The notes below the pieces were generated by a model that worked only from the letters and a program-made list of their open reading frames with translations, was not told where the DNA came from and ran no database searches. A DNA stretch of 64,000 nucleotides from Claveliimonas bilis (GTDB taxonomy: Bacteria > Bacillota > Clostridia > Lachnospirales > Lachnospiraceae), in contig NZ_AP027742.1 of NCBI RefSeq assembly GCF_030296775.1, forward strand, positions 2,170,001-2,234,000, written 5' to 3'. Positions within the stretch are counted from its first letter, which is position 1, and every line of letters begins with the position of its first letter. Position numbers and translations under genes: made by a program. Of the stretch, positions 37,150-45,277 are shown in pieces.

Positions 37150-37857
37150 ATGCAGCAAAAAATAACCGTCCTTTTTATTGAAGATGAGAAAAATATCCTG
37201 GCCTTTATGAGCAAAGTGTTAAAAAATCACGGGTACAAAACTGTAACAGCAAGTACCGGAAAAGAAGGACTCCAGCTGATCAGTTCCAACTGTCCCGATC
37301 TGATTCTGCTCGATCTTGGCCTGCCTGATATAGACGGACAGTCCATCATCCGCTCTGTCCGAAGCTGGACAAGCTGTCCGATCATTGTAATCTCTGCCCG
37401 AACAACAGAAAAAGAAAAGGTACTGGCTCTGGACAACGGCGCAGACGATTATATTACAAAACCCTTCGGAACCTCCGAGCTTCTCGCAAGAATCCGGACA
37501 AGCCTCCGTCACAGCAGCCGCCCTCTGGCTGCGTCGTCCGCCAATATTCATACCTATCACTGCCGTGACCTGGTACTCGATTTTGACAAGAGAAGCCTTA
37601 CTATTTCCGGGGAATTTGTCCATCTCACCCCTGTCGAATATAAAATAGTGGCGCTCCTGGCTCAAAATTCAGGCAAGGTCATTACCTACTCCACTCTTCT
37701 CCATGATGTGTGGGGACCATACGCTGATGAGGACAACAAGATCCTCAGGGTAAATATGGCTAATATTCGCCGAAAAATCGAAAAAAATCCGGCGCAGCCG
37801 GAATACATCTTTACAGAAGTAGGCGTAGGATACCGCATGAAGGAGGAGGATTGTTAA
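37150..37857 (+). CDS. KdpE-like response regulator (OmpR family)
   Basis: The 235-residue protein has a receiver domain (acidic EDE at about 9-11, phosphoacceptor Asp55 in LLDLGLPDIDG, Lys in YITKPFG) and a winged-helix DNA-binding domain (RSLTISGEFVHLTPVEYKIVALLAQNSG, VNMANIRRKIE). It starts one base after the kinase stop with GGAGG inside the kinase end. It should be phosphorylated by the upstream kinase. Its promoter targets are not evident from the window. Confidence 0.92.
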   Translation: MQQKITVLFIEDEKNILAFMSKVLKNHGYKTVTASTGKEGLQLISSNCPDLILLDLGLPDIDGQSIIRSVRSWTSCPIIVISARTTEKEKVLALDNGADDYITKPFGTSELLARIRTSLRHSSRPLAASSANIHTYHCRDLVLDFDKRSLTISGEFVHLTPVEYKIVALLAQNSGKVITYSTLLHDVWGPYADEDNKILRVNMANIRRKIEKNPAQPEYIFTEVGVGYRMKEEDC

Positions 37858-37954
37858 AATTTTGCTAAAGAATCTCGAGATCTCTTTCCTTTGCCGGGCC
37901 CAAGAATTAAAATAAGGGTTGTACATCGTTGAAAAGGCAAAGGAGTGGTCTAAA

Positions 37955-38107
37955 ATGGATATCGGAAATATAGGAATGATGCTGCTTGTAATTATCGGAG
38001 GATGTACCGGACTTCTGACGACAGTTGTCATCACGCTGGGAATCCCCATTGTAGTAATCTGGAAAATCATCCGCCGCATTACAAAGGGTATTCCGATCAC
38101 AAAATAG
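37955..38107 (+). CDS. Small hydrophobic membrane peptide (50 aa)
   Basis: The 50-residue reading frame has AAAGGAG eight to nine bases upstream of ATG. It encodes two hydrophobic stretches rich in Ile, Val and Leu, (MMLLVIIGGCTGLL and VVITLGIPIVVIW), and a basic tail (KIIRRITKGIPITK). I recognise no family. It is 97 bp after the KdpE-like gene, a position where KdpF-like small subunits or regulatory micropeptides occur. A type I toxin is another reading. It is not long enough to be certain. Confidence 0.6.
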   Translation: MDIGNIGMMLLVIIGGCTGLLTTVVITLGIPIVVIWKIIRRITKGIPITK

Positions 38108-38154
38108 AGGCATTCTGCCCCTGTAACCTTACATATCATCCCACGGATTTTTAC

Positions 38155-38183
38155 TTGCAAATCCAAAAAACAAATGTTATAAT
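38155..38183 (+). promoter_or_regulatory. Consensus promoter of a putative small RNA
   Basis: TTGCAA, exactly 17 bp, and a perfect TATAAT at 38178-38183 predict a start near 38190, in a stretch without a reading frame. Confidence 0.7.
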
Positions 38184-38189
38184 CAAACC

Positions 38190-38249
38190 GCTTAAGCGAG
38201 CAGTGCATGTCACGTAAGTCCAGTTGACAGCCTGCTCGTTTATTTTTTT
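38190..38249 (+). ncRNA. Putative ~60-nt small RNA with terminator hairpin
   Basis: The stretch after the promoter folds into GCGAGCAG ... CTGCTCGT with a second inner helix TGTCA/TGACA and ends TTTATTTTTTT, the tail of an intrinsic terminator. The predicted RNA is about 60 nt. No protein frame with a ribosome-binding site fits. No known family is recognised by eye. It could also be the left-over leader of a lost gene, since a repeat element and a broken cas3 gene now follow. Confidence 0.55.
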
Positions 38250-38253
38250 GCAA

Positions 38254-38389
38254 GAACAAAGAGTTCCCTTGCGGAACTCTCGCGCCGAGCGCGGTCGCTT
38301 TAGCGGCAACTTCCACTTCTCGCGAGTGCGCATCCCGCGGAGCGTTTTATTTAATAGGAAAGAAATTTCCTATTAAATAAAAAAACAAT
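38254..38389 (+). repeat. Dispersed multi-hairpin repeat, copy 2
   Basis: This 136-bp copy is identical to copy 3 at 53019. It opens with GAACAAAG and an AGAGTTCC/GGAACTCT hairpin (loop CTTGC). A GC-rich core has GTCGC/GCGGC and other short stems. It ends with a 16-bp perfect stem TTTATTTAATAGGAAA / complement with loop GAAA. Its right end provides the last codons and the stop of the truncated cas3 gene on the opposite strand. Confidence 0.92.
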
Positions 38390-38809
38390 TAATTCCGGCA
38401 GAAACAGTTCGCTTTTATATTCACTATAGTCCTCAAACTGTCTCTTCATCCTCCCCTGCAGCGTCGGCATATCGCTGCTGTCATTTGCAAATCCCCCATC
38501 CGGTATCCCGGAATGATGTCCTGCAATGCAATATTCCATCATCAGCGCCATAGGACCAGTTGTATAATTCTCACAGGCAGCCAAGGCTCCACAGGTAGAA
38601 TGCTCTACCCGGATATTGGCACCATTGATCCTTTTCGTAAAAGATTCCTGGTATTTCCCTACATCATGAAGCAGCCCTATTACAAACAAAAAGTCTTTCA
38701 ATTCAGGAATAGAAAATTTCCGACATAACTCAGCCGTATTCTCACAGTGAACTTTTACTGTTTGTATCGAACCTGTAAACTCATTTCTGTGAGCTACATA
38801 TTTTTCCAA
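38351..38809 (-). pseudogene. Truncated Cas3 HD-nuclease domain (CRISPR remnant)
   Basis: Cas3 HD nucleases degrade DNA in type I CRISPR interference. Residues 1-139 match the start of a Cas3 HD domain, with the metal-ligand pattern His21, HD48-49 in LLHDVGKYQ, His70 in VEHSTCGA and GHHSG at 97-101. The remaining HD part, the helicase and the accessory domain (over 550 residues) are gone. The last 12 residues are encoded by the dispersed repeat, so insertion or deletion at that element broke the gene. It uses a TTG start. No other cas gene or CRISPR array is in the window. Confidence 0.85.
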
Positions 38810-38950
38810 ACTACCCCTTCTTTCGTATAATTACATATGTTTTCACACTAACAAATAAATTTACAAAGCATTGATTCGTCCCATCATTTGTTCTATATTA
38901 AATTAATCCTTTAATTTATAATATCATAGCCCCTATCTTTTTCTTACAAC

Positions 38951-39910
38951 TTAAATATTGGGATTTGGCTCAATAACTACTAATTTGAATCCCGGTTCCC
39001 AGTAATTAATTTCGGTTTTATATACCGATATCTTTCTTTTCCTACATATATCTATAATTTCTTTTTGATTATTTCTTTCACACTGTGCCCCCAAAATTAC
39101 AGCTTTCGGTCGTACTTTCATATAACTAAGATTAGACGAATTTTCCAAATTAATATGTCTTGGAATCACACGCCATTCCCTTTCATATGACCAATCCTGT
39201 GACTTTTCTAATAAAGTTGTTCGAAGTTTTTCTACAGACAAATGACACTGTGGTGGGGTTACATCTCCTAAAGTTTTCATTCGATACGCTCTAACATATT
39301 CTTCTAATTCTTCTGTAAGATCAATTTGTTGTTCAACATAATTTACTGGTCTCAATAATGGTTTTTTTTTGATAACTGTATTATCCGCAGTAAAATTATC
39401 AGCATTAGCAATAGCGTCTCTATCATAGATAATAGCAAATCCTTTATGATTGTCTGCATAATGTGACCACATCAACATTGATAAATAATCTTCTGAAAAA
39501 CATATAATTCTAGCATTATTTCTAAGGGACTCTTTTAATTCTTTTGCCGCATTATGTATAGACTGAAAAAAACTCTCTAAAAAATCATCTTTTTTATTAC
39601 CATACCACATAGCAATGCCAAAAGAAGCTAAAAATTTATCTTTTTCCTTTAAACACTTAAGATAATTTTCCATTCCTATATTAAGATTTTCCGCGACATC
39701 ATCTAATATTCTAAAATAGTTTGCATATAAAAGTGTATCAAACGGATCATTAAAATTAATAGGTGTCGAATAGTAAAGACGATCTTTTTTCAAATTTTCA
39801 ATATTCTGTAAAATACAGGTTCTATATCTAGTTAACGTGTTTTCCTTTAGCAAAGAAGCCATCGTAAAATCATATTTTTTAAAATCAGGTGGCATTTGAT
39901 TATTATTCAT
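38951..39910 (-). CDS. DUF2971 domain protein
   Basis: The 319-residue AT-rich gene encodes a soluble protein with the DUF2971 pattern. It has YYSTPINFNDPFDTLL near residue 45, a CFSEDYLSMLMWSHYADNHKGFAIIYD block near 140 and SYEREWRVIPR near 230. The family is of unknown function and often occurs in defence or mobile islands. Composition is clearly more AT-rich than the housekeeping genes nearby, which fits transfer. It lies next to a cas3 remnant and has no partner gene. ATG at 39910 is chosen over 39928, since it follows the AAAGGAAT site. Confidence 0.82.
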   Translation of the reverse strand: MNNNQMPPDFKKYDFTMASLLKENTLTRYRTCILQNIENLKKDRLYYSTPINFNDPFDTLLYANYFRILDDVAENLNIGMENYLKCLKEKDKFLASFGIAMWYGNKKDDFLESFFQSIHNAAKELKESLRNNARIICFSEDYLSMLMWSHYADNHKGFAIIYDRDAIANADNFTADNTVIKKKPLLRPVNYVEQQIDLTEELEEYVRAYRMKTLGDVTPPQCHLSVEKLRTTLLEKSQDWSYEREWRVIPRHINLENSSNLSYMKVRPKAVILGAQCERNNQKEIIDICRKRKISVYKTEINYWEPGFKLVVIEPNPNI

Positions 39911-40278
39911 AATAAATATTCCTTTCACCCAAAATCTACTGTTAATGGAACACCATGTTTTATATACCGAAAAAGGACTGCGAAATCAACATCTTATTTT
40001 TATAATTTCAGCAATTCTACTACACCATTTTCTTTCAAAATGACGATTTTTGACGCTCCCAGACAAAAAGTAAGAACCCGCAAAAACCTTGTAAAATAAG
40101 GCTTTACGGGCTCTGACGCCACAGGACAAAACCACCCCAAACGAGCCAAGAGGTGAGTACTAATTTTTTTAATAATATTTTTGGAGAATTAATTCTTCTT
40201 GACCAGATCCACTCTCATCTTTAACTTTTTTTTACAGATCTCTTCATTCGCCCTTTTCTGACTTCCGCCGTTTGAGTT
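39911..40278. other. Gene-free stretch with hairpin, possible element scar
   Basis: No convincing gene is present in these 368 bp. A hairpin CCCGCAAAAACCTT / AAGGCTTTACGGG lies at 40074-40114 between two TGACGC words, followed by a stretch (40118-40158) that reminds me of sequences at ends of integrative elements in gut Clostridia. This resemblance is from memory and not proof. The rest is AT-rich with no signal. Confidence 0.4.
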
Positions 40279-41445
40279 TTATCCCTGCTTTTCGAACAGT
40301 GCAAACACTGTCTTCACGAATTCATCCTCGTTCATCTTGCTTTCCACATATTCATCAAAAGCTTCTTCATCAATTTTCTGTCCGTTGACCACCTGATGGT
40401 ACTCTGGATAATTCTGCTCCACTTCCTTTCTGGTAATCACATAACTGCTGCCGCTGAAGTTATACCGTATATATTCCAAATTCCTAATCAGGGCAAATGC
40501 GGAAACTGAATTGTAAATCAGTCCTTTTTCTGTATAGAGATCTTCATTTCCATACCAGTCTGTTGTATGGTAATCGATGGTTGCGCCACAGTTCTCCGAA
40601 TCAATCTCAAATACATATCCACGCTCTGACAGAGGCAGCGCATGGAATAAATTCCCGATATTGCTGTTGTCTCCGATGTAATTACTCTGATACCGGATAA
40701 TCTGCCTTATCCCGCATTTATCCCGGTTAAAGGGGCTGACCGGAACTGTATCCACGCCATACTCCTTTTTTGTATCAATAATAAAATACTCATTCGGCGT
40801 ATCTGCATTAATCTGAAACACATGATAAAACAAGTTGCGGTATTCTATGATCTTCCCTTTGGTAAAATAAGTTATAGTCGAATACCGGTAACCAGGCGGG
40901 CGTTTATATTCTGATACGCCCACAAAGTCAGCCGCTATAAAACTCCCGATCAGCAGCAGAAATGCACCGGCACCGACCAGTATTCTCTTCAGCAAGGACA
41001 TGGCTCTTAATTCCCGGAAAATCCCGGCTGTTATCAGAAGACATCCGAGGATGGAATAGATTTCTCCCCAACTGCTTTCCGGTTCGAATATAGAAAATGA
41101 GAATATACAGATCAGGATTCCTACGATCATGATACAAACAGATATCTTCTTATGTTCATTTTTGATTTTCTTTACACTGTAGTCAATAGCGCTGATCAAA
41201 TTCTTTTCTGCACGGGCGGCACTCTCTTCCTCCCTGATCTCTTCTCCGGCCAGAAGCTCATTCAGCGTGATCTCCAGTTCCTTACTTAGCGGTTCCAGCA
41301 TCGACAAGTCCGGCATATAGTTTCCATTCTCCCAGCGCGATATGGTCTTATTGGTGACGCCAAGTCTCTCCCCCAGCTGTTCCTGGGTCAGTCCTTTCTT
41401 CTTGCGATTGACGGCGATGAACGCCCCAATCTTCTTACTGTCCAT
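40279..41445 (-). CDS. XRE-family regulator with membrane and extracytoplasmic domain
   Basis: The 388-residue protein has an N-terminal Cro/C1 helix-turn-helix (about 3-60; GAFIAVNRKKKGLTQEQLGERLGVTNKTISRWENG), a linker and three membrane helices (about 95-185; ISVCIMIVGILICIFSFSIF and others). A C-terminal extracytoplasmic domain (about 195-388) follows. This design, common in Clostridia, could couple a signal outside the cell to a DNA site. The upstream extension to 41592 has no ribosome-binding site; GGAAAGGAGTTGAAGAT precedes the chosen ATG. Target genes are unknown. Confidence 0.85.
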   Translation of the reverse strand: MDSKKIGAFIAVNRKKKGLTQEQLGERLGVTNKTISRWENGNYMPDLSMLEPLSKELEITLNELLAGEEIREEESAARAEKNLISAIDYSVKKIKNEHKKISVCIMIVGILICIFSFSIFEPESSWGEIYSILGCLLITAGIFRELRAMSLLKRILVGAGAFLLLIGSFIAADFVGVSEYKRPPGYRYSTITYFTKGKIIEYRNLFYHVFQINADTPNEYFIIDTKKEYGVDTVPVSPFNRDKCGIRQIIRYQSNYIGDNSNIGNLFHALPLSERGYVFEIDSENCGATIDYHTTDWYGNEDLYTEKGLIYNSVSAFALIRNLEYIRYNFSGSSYVITRKEVEQNYPEYHQVVNGQKIDEEAFDEYVESKMNEDEFVKTVFALFEKQG

Positions 41446-41549
41446 ATCTTCAACTCCTTTCCAGACATATCTTATCCTTTCCGCCAAAAAACGTACACCC
41501 CACAGATAGCGAATCCCGCAATATTCCATGATTTCTGATATCATACTAT

Positions 41550-41600
41550 AAAAACACCATTGGAATCCACCCTCAAAAGGTATTGATTTCAATGGTGTTT
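41550..41600 (-). terminator. Hairpin between ABM gene and XRE regulator
   Basis: AAACACCATTG and CAATGGTGTTT pair over 11 bp around a 26-nt loop, with T-rich flanks. On the minus strand it lies after the monooxygenase gene and probably ends that transcript. Confidence 0.6.
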
Positions 41601-41666
41601 CTTTTACCGCATGGGCACCATATCATTTGTGCGCCTCACAAAATTTTACCGGTTTGTTCCTTTCAG

Positions 41667-41999
41667 CTATTTTCGAATATATGCCCTGTCTTTTTCGGAG
41701 ATTCTTTCTTCATCTGAAAGGTACCTTTCCACCCTCATATGGAGATCATACTTCTCTCGAAGTTCAGCAATCCTTTCCATCATGGGCGATGCATGATGCC
41801 GGTCAATGGCTTCCTGACCTTTCCAGCTGTCAATCAACAGGACGGTTTCCGGATCCTCCAGAGGGATGAAGTACTCATAACGAAGATTCCCTTCTTCATT
41901 GCGGATCATTTCAACCATCCCGCTCTTTGTCATTTCTTCTGCAAATTTTCTCGCATTTCCCTTTTCTCCCGTATAATATAAATTTACTGTTATACTCAT
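41667..41999 (-). CDS. Antibiotic biosynthesis monooxygenase (ABM) family protein
   Basis: The 110-residue protein has the dimeric alpha/beta-barrel ABM pattern (VNLYYTGEKGNARKFAEEM, RYEYFIPLEDPETVLLIDSWKGQEAIDRHHASPMM). Relatives include quinol monooxygenases such as YgiN and heme-related HmoB, but most gut members have no known substrate. It overlaps the upstream CYTH gene by 4 bp and is thus in one operon with it. A role in quinone or stress chemistry is inference. Confidence 0.85.
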   Translation of the reverse strand: MSITVNLYYTGEKGNARKFAEEMTKSGMVEMIRNEEGNLRYEYFIPLEDPETVLLIDSWKGQEAIDRHHASPMMERIAELREKYDLHMRVERYLSDEERISEKDRAYIRK

Positions 42000-42589
42000 T
42001 TCTTCTGCACCTCGCCCTCTTCTTTCTTCTGCAACATGGACAGATAAGAAGTTCTTATGGTGTCTTTCTGTTCATACCCCAGTTCCTTCATAACTGCTTC
42101 AATCTCTTTCAGGCAGGCTGGCCTCTGCTCCTCTCCCTGACCTATGATCTCCAGTTCCAGATAATTTCCCAGGCCTTCTACCCGATCTACGGCCACGGTA
42201 ACTCTTCCTCTGGTATAGGTGAAACGTGTCTTTCTGACAGCGCATGGTACAGGCAGGAATGTAAGCTCTTCCAGGATCCGCTCTAGAATCTCCGGTGTTT
42301 CCAGATGCATCTCCAGCTCCATTCTGGAGACGGATACCTGATCTAGTTTCGGACCTTTGCAGTTGAATTCTGCCCTGGTTTTTCCCGTATCCAAATCTGT
42401 TACCCGGCGAATCCGAAGAGCTTTGTCATGTTCCCTCAAATCATAATGTGCGCTGTTATAATACACGTCCTCTTCCCGGCATGTACCCGCCAGGCAGAAT
42501 CCATCTTGTTCCAGACGCTTTATAGTGTCTTCCAGACTGCACACCGGTATCTTCACTTCCACTTCCACCGGTGTGTATTCATTCCTCAT
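41996..42589 (-). CDS. CYTH domain protein (class IV adenylyl cyclase/ThTPase-like)
   Basis: CYTH enzymes act on triphosphates: cAMP formation in CyaB, or hydrolysis of thiamine or inorganic triphosphate. The 197-residue protein has the EVEVK signature (residues 8-12), LRIRRVTD and a C-terminal LELEIIG, forming the triphosphate tunnel. I choose the ATG at 42589 since it places the motif near the N-terminus as in the family and has GGAGG upstream. An alternative ATG at 42619 exists. Triphosphatase function is more likely than cyclase in this phylum. Confidence 0.88.
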   Translation of the reverse strand: MRNEYTPVEVEVKIPVCSLEDTIKRLEQDGFCLAGTCREEDVYYNSAHYDLREHDKALRIRRVTDLDTGKTRAEFNCKGPKLDQVSVSRMELEMHLETPEILERILEELTFLPVPCAVRKTRFTYTRGRVTVAVDRVEGLGNYLELEIIGQGEEQRPACLKEIEAVMKELGYEQKDTIRTSYLSMLQKKEEGEVQKK

Positions 42590-42680
42590 TTCTATCTTAA
42601 CCTCCGTTTTGTTATTCATCAGGCCCCTCTAATAATATTCAAATAATCATCTTCCACTTCTAAAATTGTAGCCCCTTCGT

Positions 42681-44288
42681 TTATATCTGCTTTTTATTGA
42701 TGAACTGAGTCAGTACCAGAATATCCCCCGGTTGGATTACTGTGCTTCCATCCGGAATAATCGTTTGAATCCCTCTCTTTATCAAAATTACACGGTTGGA
42801 TTTTTCGCGAAAGCTCTGTGACAGAGGCCTGTTGGCATATTGCTTTCCACGCTCTACTACAACCTCACGAAGTGCCAGTTTTGCCCGATCCTCAAAGCTT
42901 CGAGCCGCAAGCACAAGCAAATCTCCCACTTCCAGCCTGGTATCACCGTTCGGAATGACAATTTCATGATTCCGCACAATCATAGCAACCAGCAGATCAG
43001 CTGGAAACTGCAGATCAACAAGTGTTTTCCCGCACCAGGCATGACCTGCATCAATCCGAAGTTTTATAAAACTGATATCACTATCTTCCTGATAATCGTT
43101 GAAGGTACTGCCCACATCTGCCGTCAGGTCAATCATAGCAAGCTTTTTCGCTACTGCCGGAAGCAAAGTCCCCTGGATGGAGATAGATAACAATACCATA
43201 CAGAATACAAGATTGTAGAGATTGTATGTTGTTTCCACGCCAGCAAGGACCACGGAAATCGCAAATACGATTGACGCCGCACCTCGAAGTCCGGACCAGG
43301 ATACCAGCGCAATCTGTCTAAGTTTTGCCCTGAACGGAACTAACAGTGCTGTACAAACTACCGGTCTTGCAACCAATGTTAAAAATACCATCAGAATAAC
43401 CGCCGGCACAATGACAGACGGAAGCTTTACAGGAGTTACAAGCAAACCAAGTAAAAAGAAAATCTGCACCTGTGCCACATGTGTCAACACATCAAAAAAA
43501 TGTACCAGATATTTCTTTTTAGGAAGATTGGAGTTTCCAATCCAGATTCCGCATAAATACACACTCAGATAGCCATTTCCATTTAGCTGTGCCGGAATGG
43601 TATAGGCAAGGAACATAACCGCCAGTAGGAAAATGGTATGGCTTTGCTGCGAAGGAAGAAGCTGCCGATGAAGCAGCTTTACCGCCAGATACCCCATCAA
43701 AATCCCGCAAAAAACTCCAATAATGATTTGCTGTGCCAATAAAAGCGGAACCAAAACAGACTCTCCGCTCAGAAACGCAATAGCAACCGTAGTAAGCATG
43801 TAGGACATGGGGGCGTTGGAACCGGACTCCACCTCCAGCAAAGAGTCTGTGTGATATTTCAAAGCCAGATTCTGTGAACGTAAGATGTTAAAAACCGAAG
43901 CCGCATCTGTTGAAGAAATAACGGAGCCGATCAGAAAACATTCCAGCCAGGGAAGGTTTAATGCAAAATGTGCAAACATTGCTACCACTCCGGCGGTTCC
44001 TATAACACCAAGTGTCGATAACAGAATGGAGGGAGCCAGTACCGGACGGGCTGTCAGAATATTAGTCCCAAACCCGCCATAAAACATAATAAAAATCAGG
44101 CAGATGGAACAAATTACATTAACCACTCCATAATTGTCAAATGGAATTTTCAGAACTCCGTTTTCCCCAAAAAACATGCCCAGTGCAATAAAAATCAACA
44201 GCGATGGGACAGGAATTTTCTCTAGCAACTGATTCAGCAGAATACAGATCAAAATCACAACTCCCATCAACAATAAAGGTTCATTCAA
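42681..44288 (-). CDS. CPA1-type potassium(sodium)/proton antiporter with RCK_C domain
   Basis: The 535-residue protein has about 12 membrane helices (1-385) of the NhaP2/CvrA type, with the conserved helix SSTDAASVFNILR. A cytoplasmic C-terminus (about 400-535) carries a TrkA-C/RCK_C domain (LRIDAGHAWCGKTLVDLQFPADLLVAMIVRN) and a second, related block. Family members exchange K+ or Na+ for H+ and may bind c-di-AMP at the RCK_C domain. It is a single-gene unit. Its neighbourhood with a KdpD/E-like pair hints at ion regulation. Confidence 0.9.
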   Translation of the reverse strand: MNEPLLLMGVVILICILLNQLLEKIPVPSLLIFIALGMFFGENGVLKIPFDNYGVVNVICSICLIFIMFYGGFGTNILTARPVLAPSILLSTLGVIGTAGVVAMFAHFALNLPWLECFLIGSVISSTDAASVFNILRSQNLALKYHTDSLLEVESGSNAPMSYMLTTVAIAFLSGESVLVPLLLAQQIIIGVFCGILMGYLAVKLLHRQLLPSQQSHTIFLLAVMFLAYTIPAQLNGNGYLSVYLCGIWIGNSNLPKKKYLVHFFDVLTHVAQVQIFFLLGLLVTPVKLPSVIVPAVILMVFLTLVARPVVCTALLVPFRAKLRQIALVSWSGLRGAASIVFAISVVLAGVETTYNLYNLVFCMVLLSISIQGTLLPAVAKKLAMIDLTADVGSTFNDYQEDSDISFIKLRIDAGHAWCGKTLVDLQFPADLLVAMIVRNHEIVIPNGDTRLEVGDLLVLAARSFEDRAKLALREVVVERGKQYANRPLSQSFREKSNRVILIKRGIQTIIPDGSTVIQPGDILVLTQFINKKQI

Positions 44289-44479
44289 ACAATCACCACT
44301 TCCCTCAAATCTATTATTGATATATAAAGTTACTAAATTTTTGACTGAATATTGCCAGATAATGGCAAAAGATTATTGTTTTTAGAAAGATGGATTTATT
44401 ATAACAAAAAGTATTCTACATGTCCATGGTTGCAGTTCCTGCAATAACCGGGTATATTTACTATGTGAACCATCTGATT

Positions 44480-45274
44480 TTATCCTATCAGCAAATTTTC
44501 TAAGAGGCTCTTTGCATCTTCAAATACATAAGATATCAAAATATTACTATTTTCCATATCCTTCTTGGAAGTCGCACCACTTAGTAGTAATGCGCCTTCC
44601 ACTCCTGCATTTTGTGCACATACCATGTCAGTATCAATGCGGTCACCGACGACAATCGCTTCTTCAGAATTACAGCCTGTCTTCTTTAAGCATAACTCTA
44701 CAATATCAGGTGCCGGTTTTCCTATATATCTTGGTTTTCTTCCTGTAACACATTCAATCATTTTGCAGATTGAACCACAATCCGGAATAACTCCACAATC
44801 TGTAGGACAGCTCAAATCCATATTAGTTGCATAAAATAAAACATTTTCATCCTGTAGCAAGCGGCAGGCATCCGCAAGTTTTTGAAAAGTCATAGTTTTA
44901 TCCAAGCAGATTAATACGCAGTCAATATCTTCTTCATAATGATCTACAATATGTAATCCTCTTTTTGCAAACTCTTCTGTCAATTCAGAACTTGCCATAA
45001 GAAAAATTTTCTTATCAAATAAATTTTTTTTGAAATATTCTGCCGTTAAAACGCCTGCCGTCATAAACATTTCTTCAGATACTGCTATCCCCCATTGTTC
45101 AAAATACGCAACATAATCCTGCTGGCTTCTTGTAGAATTATTCGTTATAAAAAATATAGTTTTTTTCTTTTCCACTAGATAATCCAGTAATTCTCTTGCA
45201 CCGTTTATCAATTGATTTCCTAAAGCTATTGTACCATCGATATCAAATAGGAAAAGTTTCTTTTTTTGCAACAT
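44480..45274 (-). CDS. HAD-IIA family phosphatase (NagD/PGP-like)
   Basis: The 264-residue HAD phosphatase has the nucleophile motif FLFDIDGTIALG (Asp11, Asp13), the TNNSTRS motif of class IIA, a C2-type cap and the final GDRIDTDMVCAQNAG. Relatives dephosphorylate glycerol-1(3)-phosphate, p-nitrophenyl phosphate or nucleotides. It is the last gene of the importer operon, 3 bp after the ATPase gene, so it probably removes phosphate from the imported compound or its breakdown product. AT-rich like its neighbours. Confidence 0.9.
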   Translation of the reverse strand: MLQKKKLFLFDIDGTIALGNQLINGARELLDYLVEKKKTIFFITNNSTRSQQDYVAYFEQWGIAVSEEMFMTAGVLTAEYFKKNLFDKKIFLMASSELTEEFAKRGLHIVDHYEEDIDCVLICLDKTMTFQKLADACRLLQDENVLFYATNMDLSCPTDCGVIPDCGSICKMIECVTGRKPRYIGKPAPDIVELCLKKTGCNSEEAIVVGDRIDTDMVCAQNAGVEGALLLSGATSKKDMENSNILISYVFEDAKSLLENLLIG

Positions 45275-45277
45275 ATT

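Noticed and set aside
38820-38950. Possible CRISPR array near the cas3 remnant
   Set aside because: I looked for regularly spaced direct repeats on both sides of the remnant (37.9-40.3 kb) and saw none.
44289-44479. Regulatory RNA before the antiporter gene
   Set aside because: The 190-bp gap is AT-rich with no stable stem, conserved riboswitch core or terminator that I could see.
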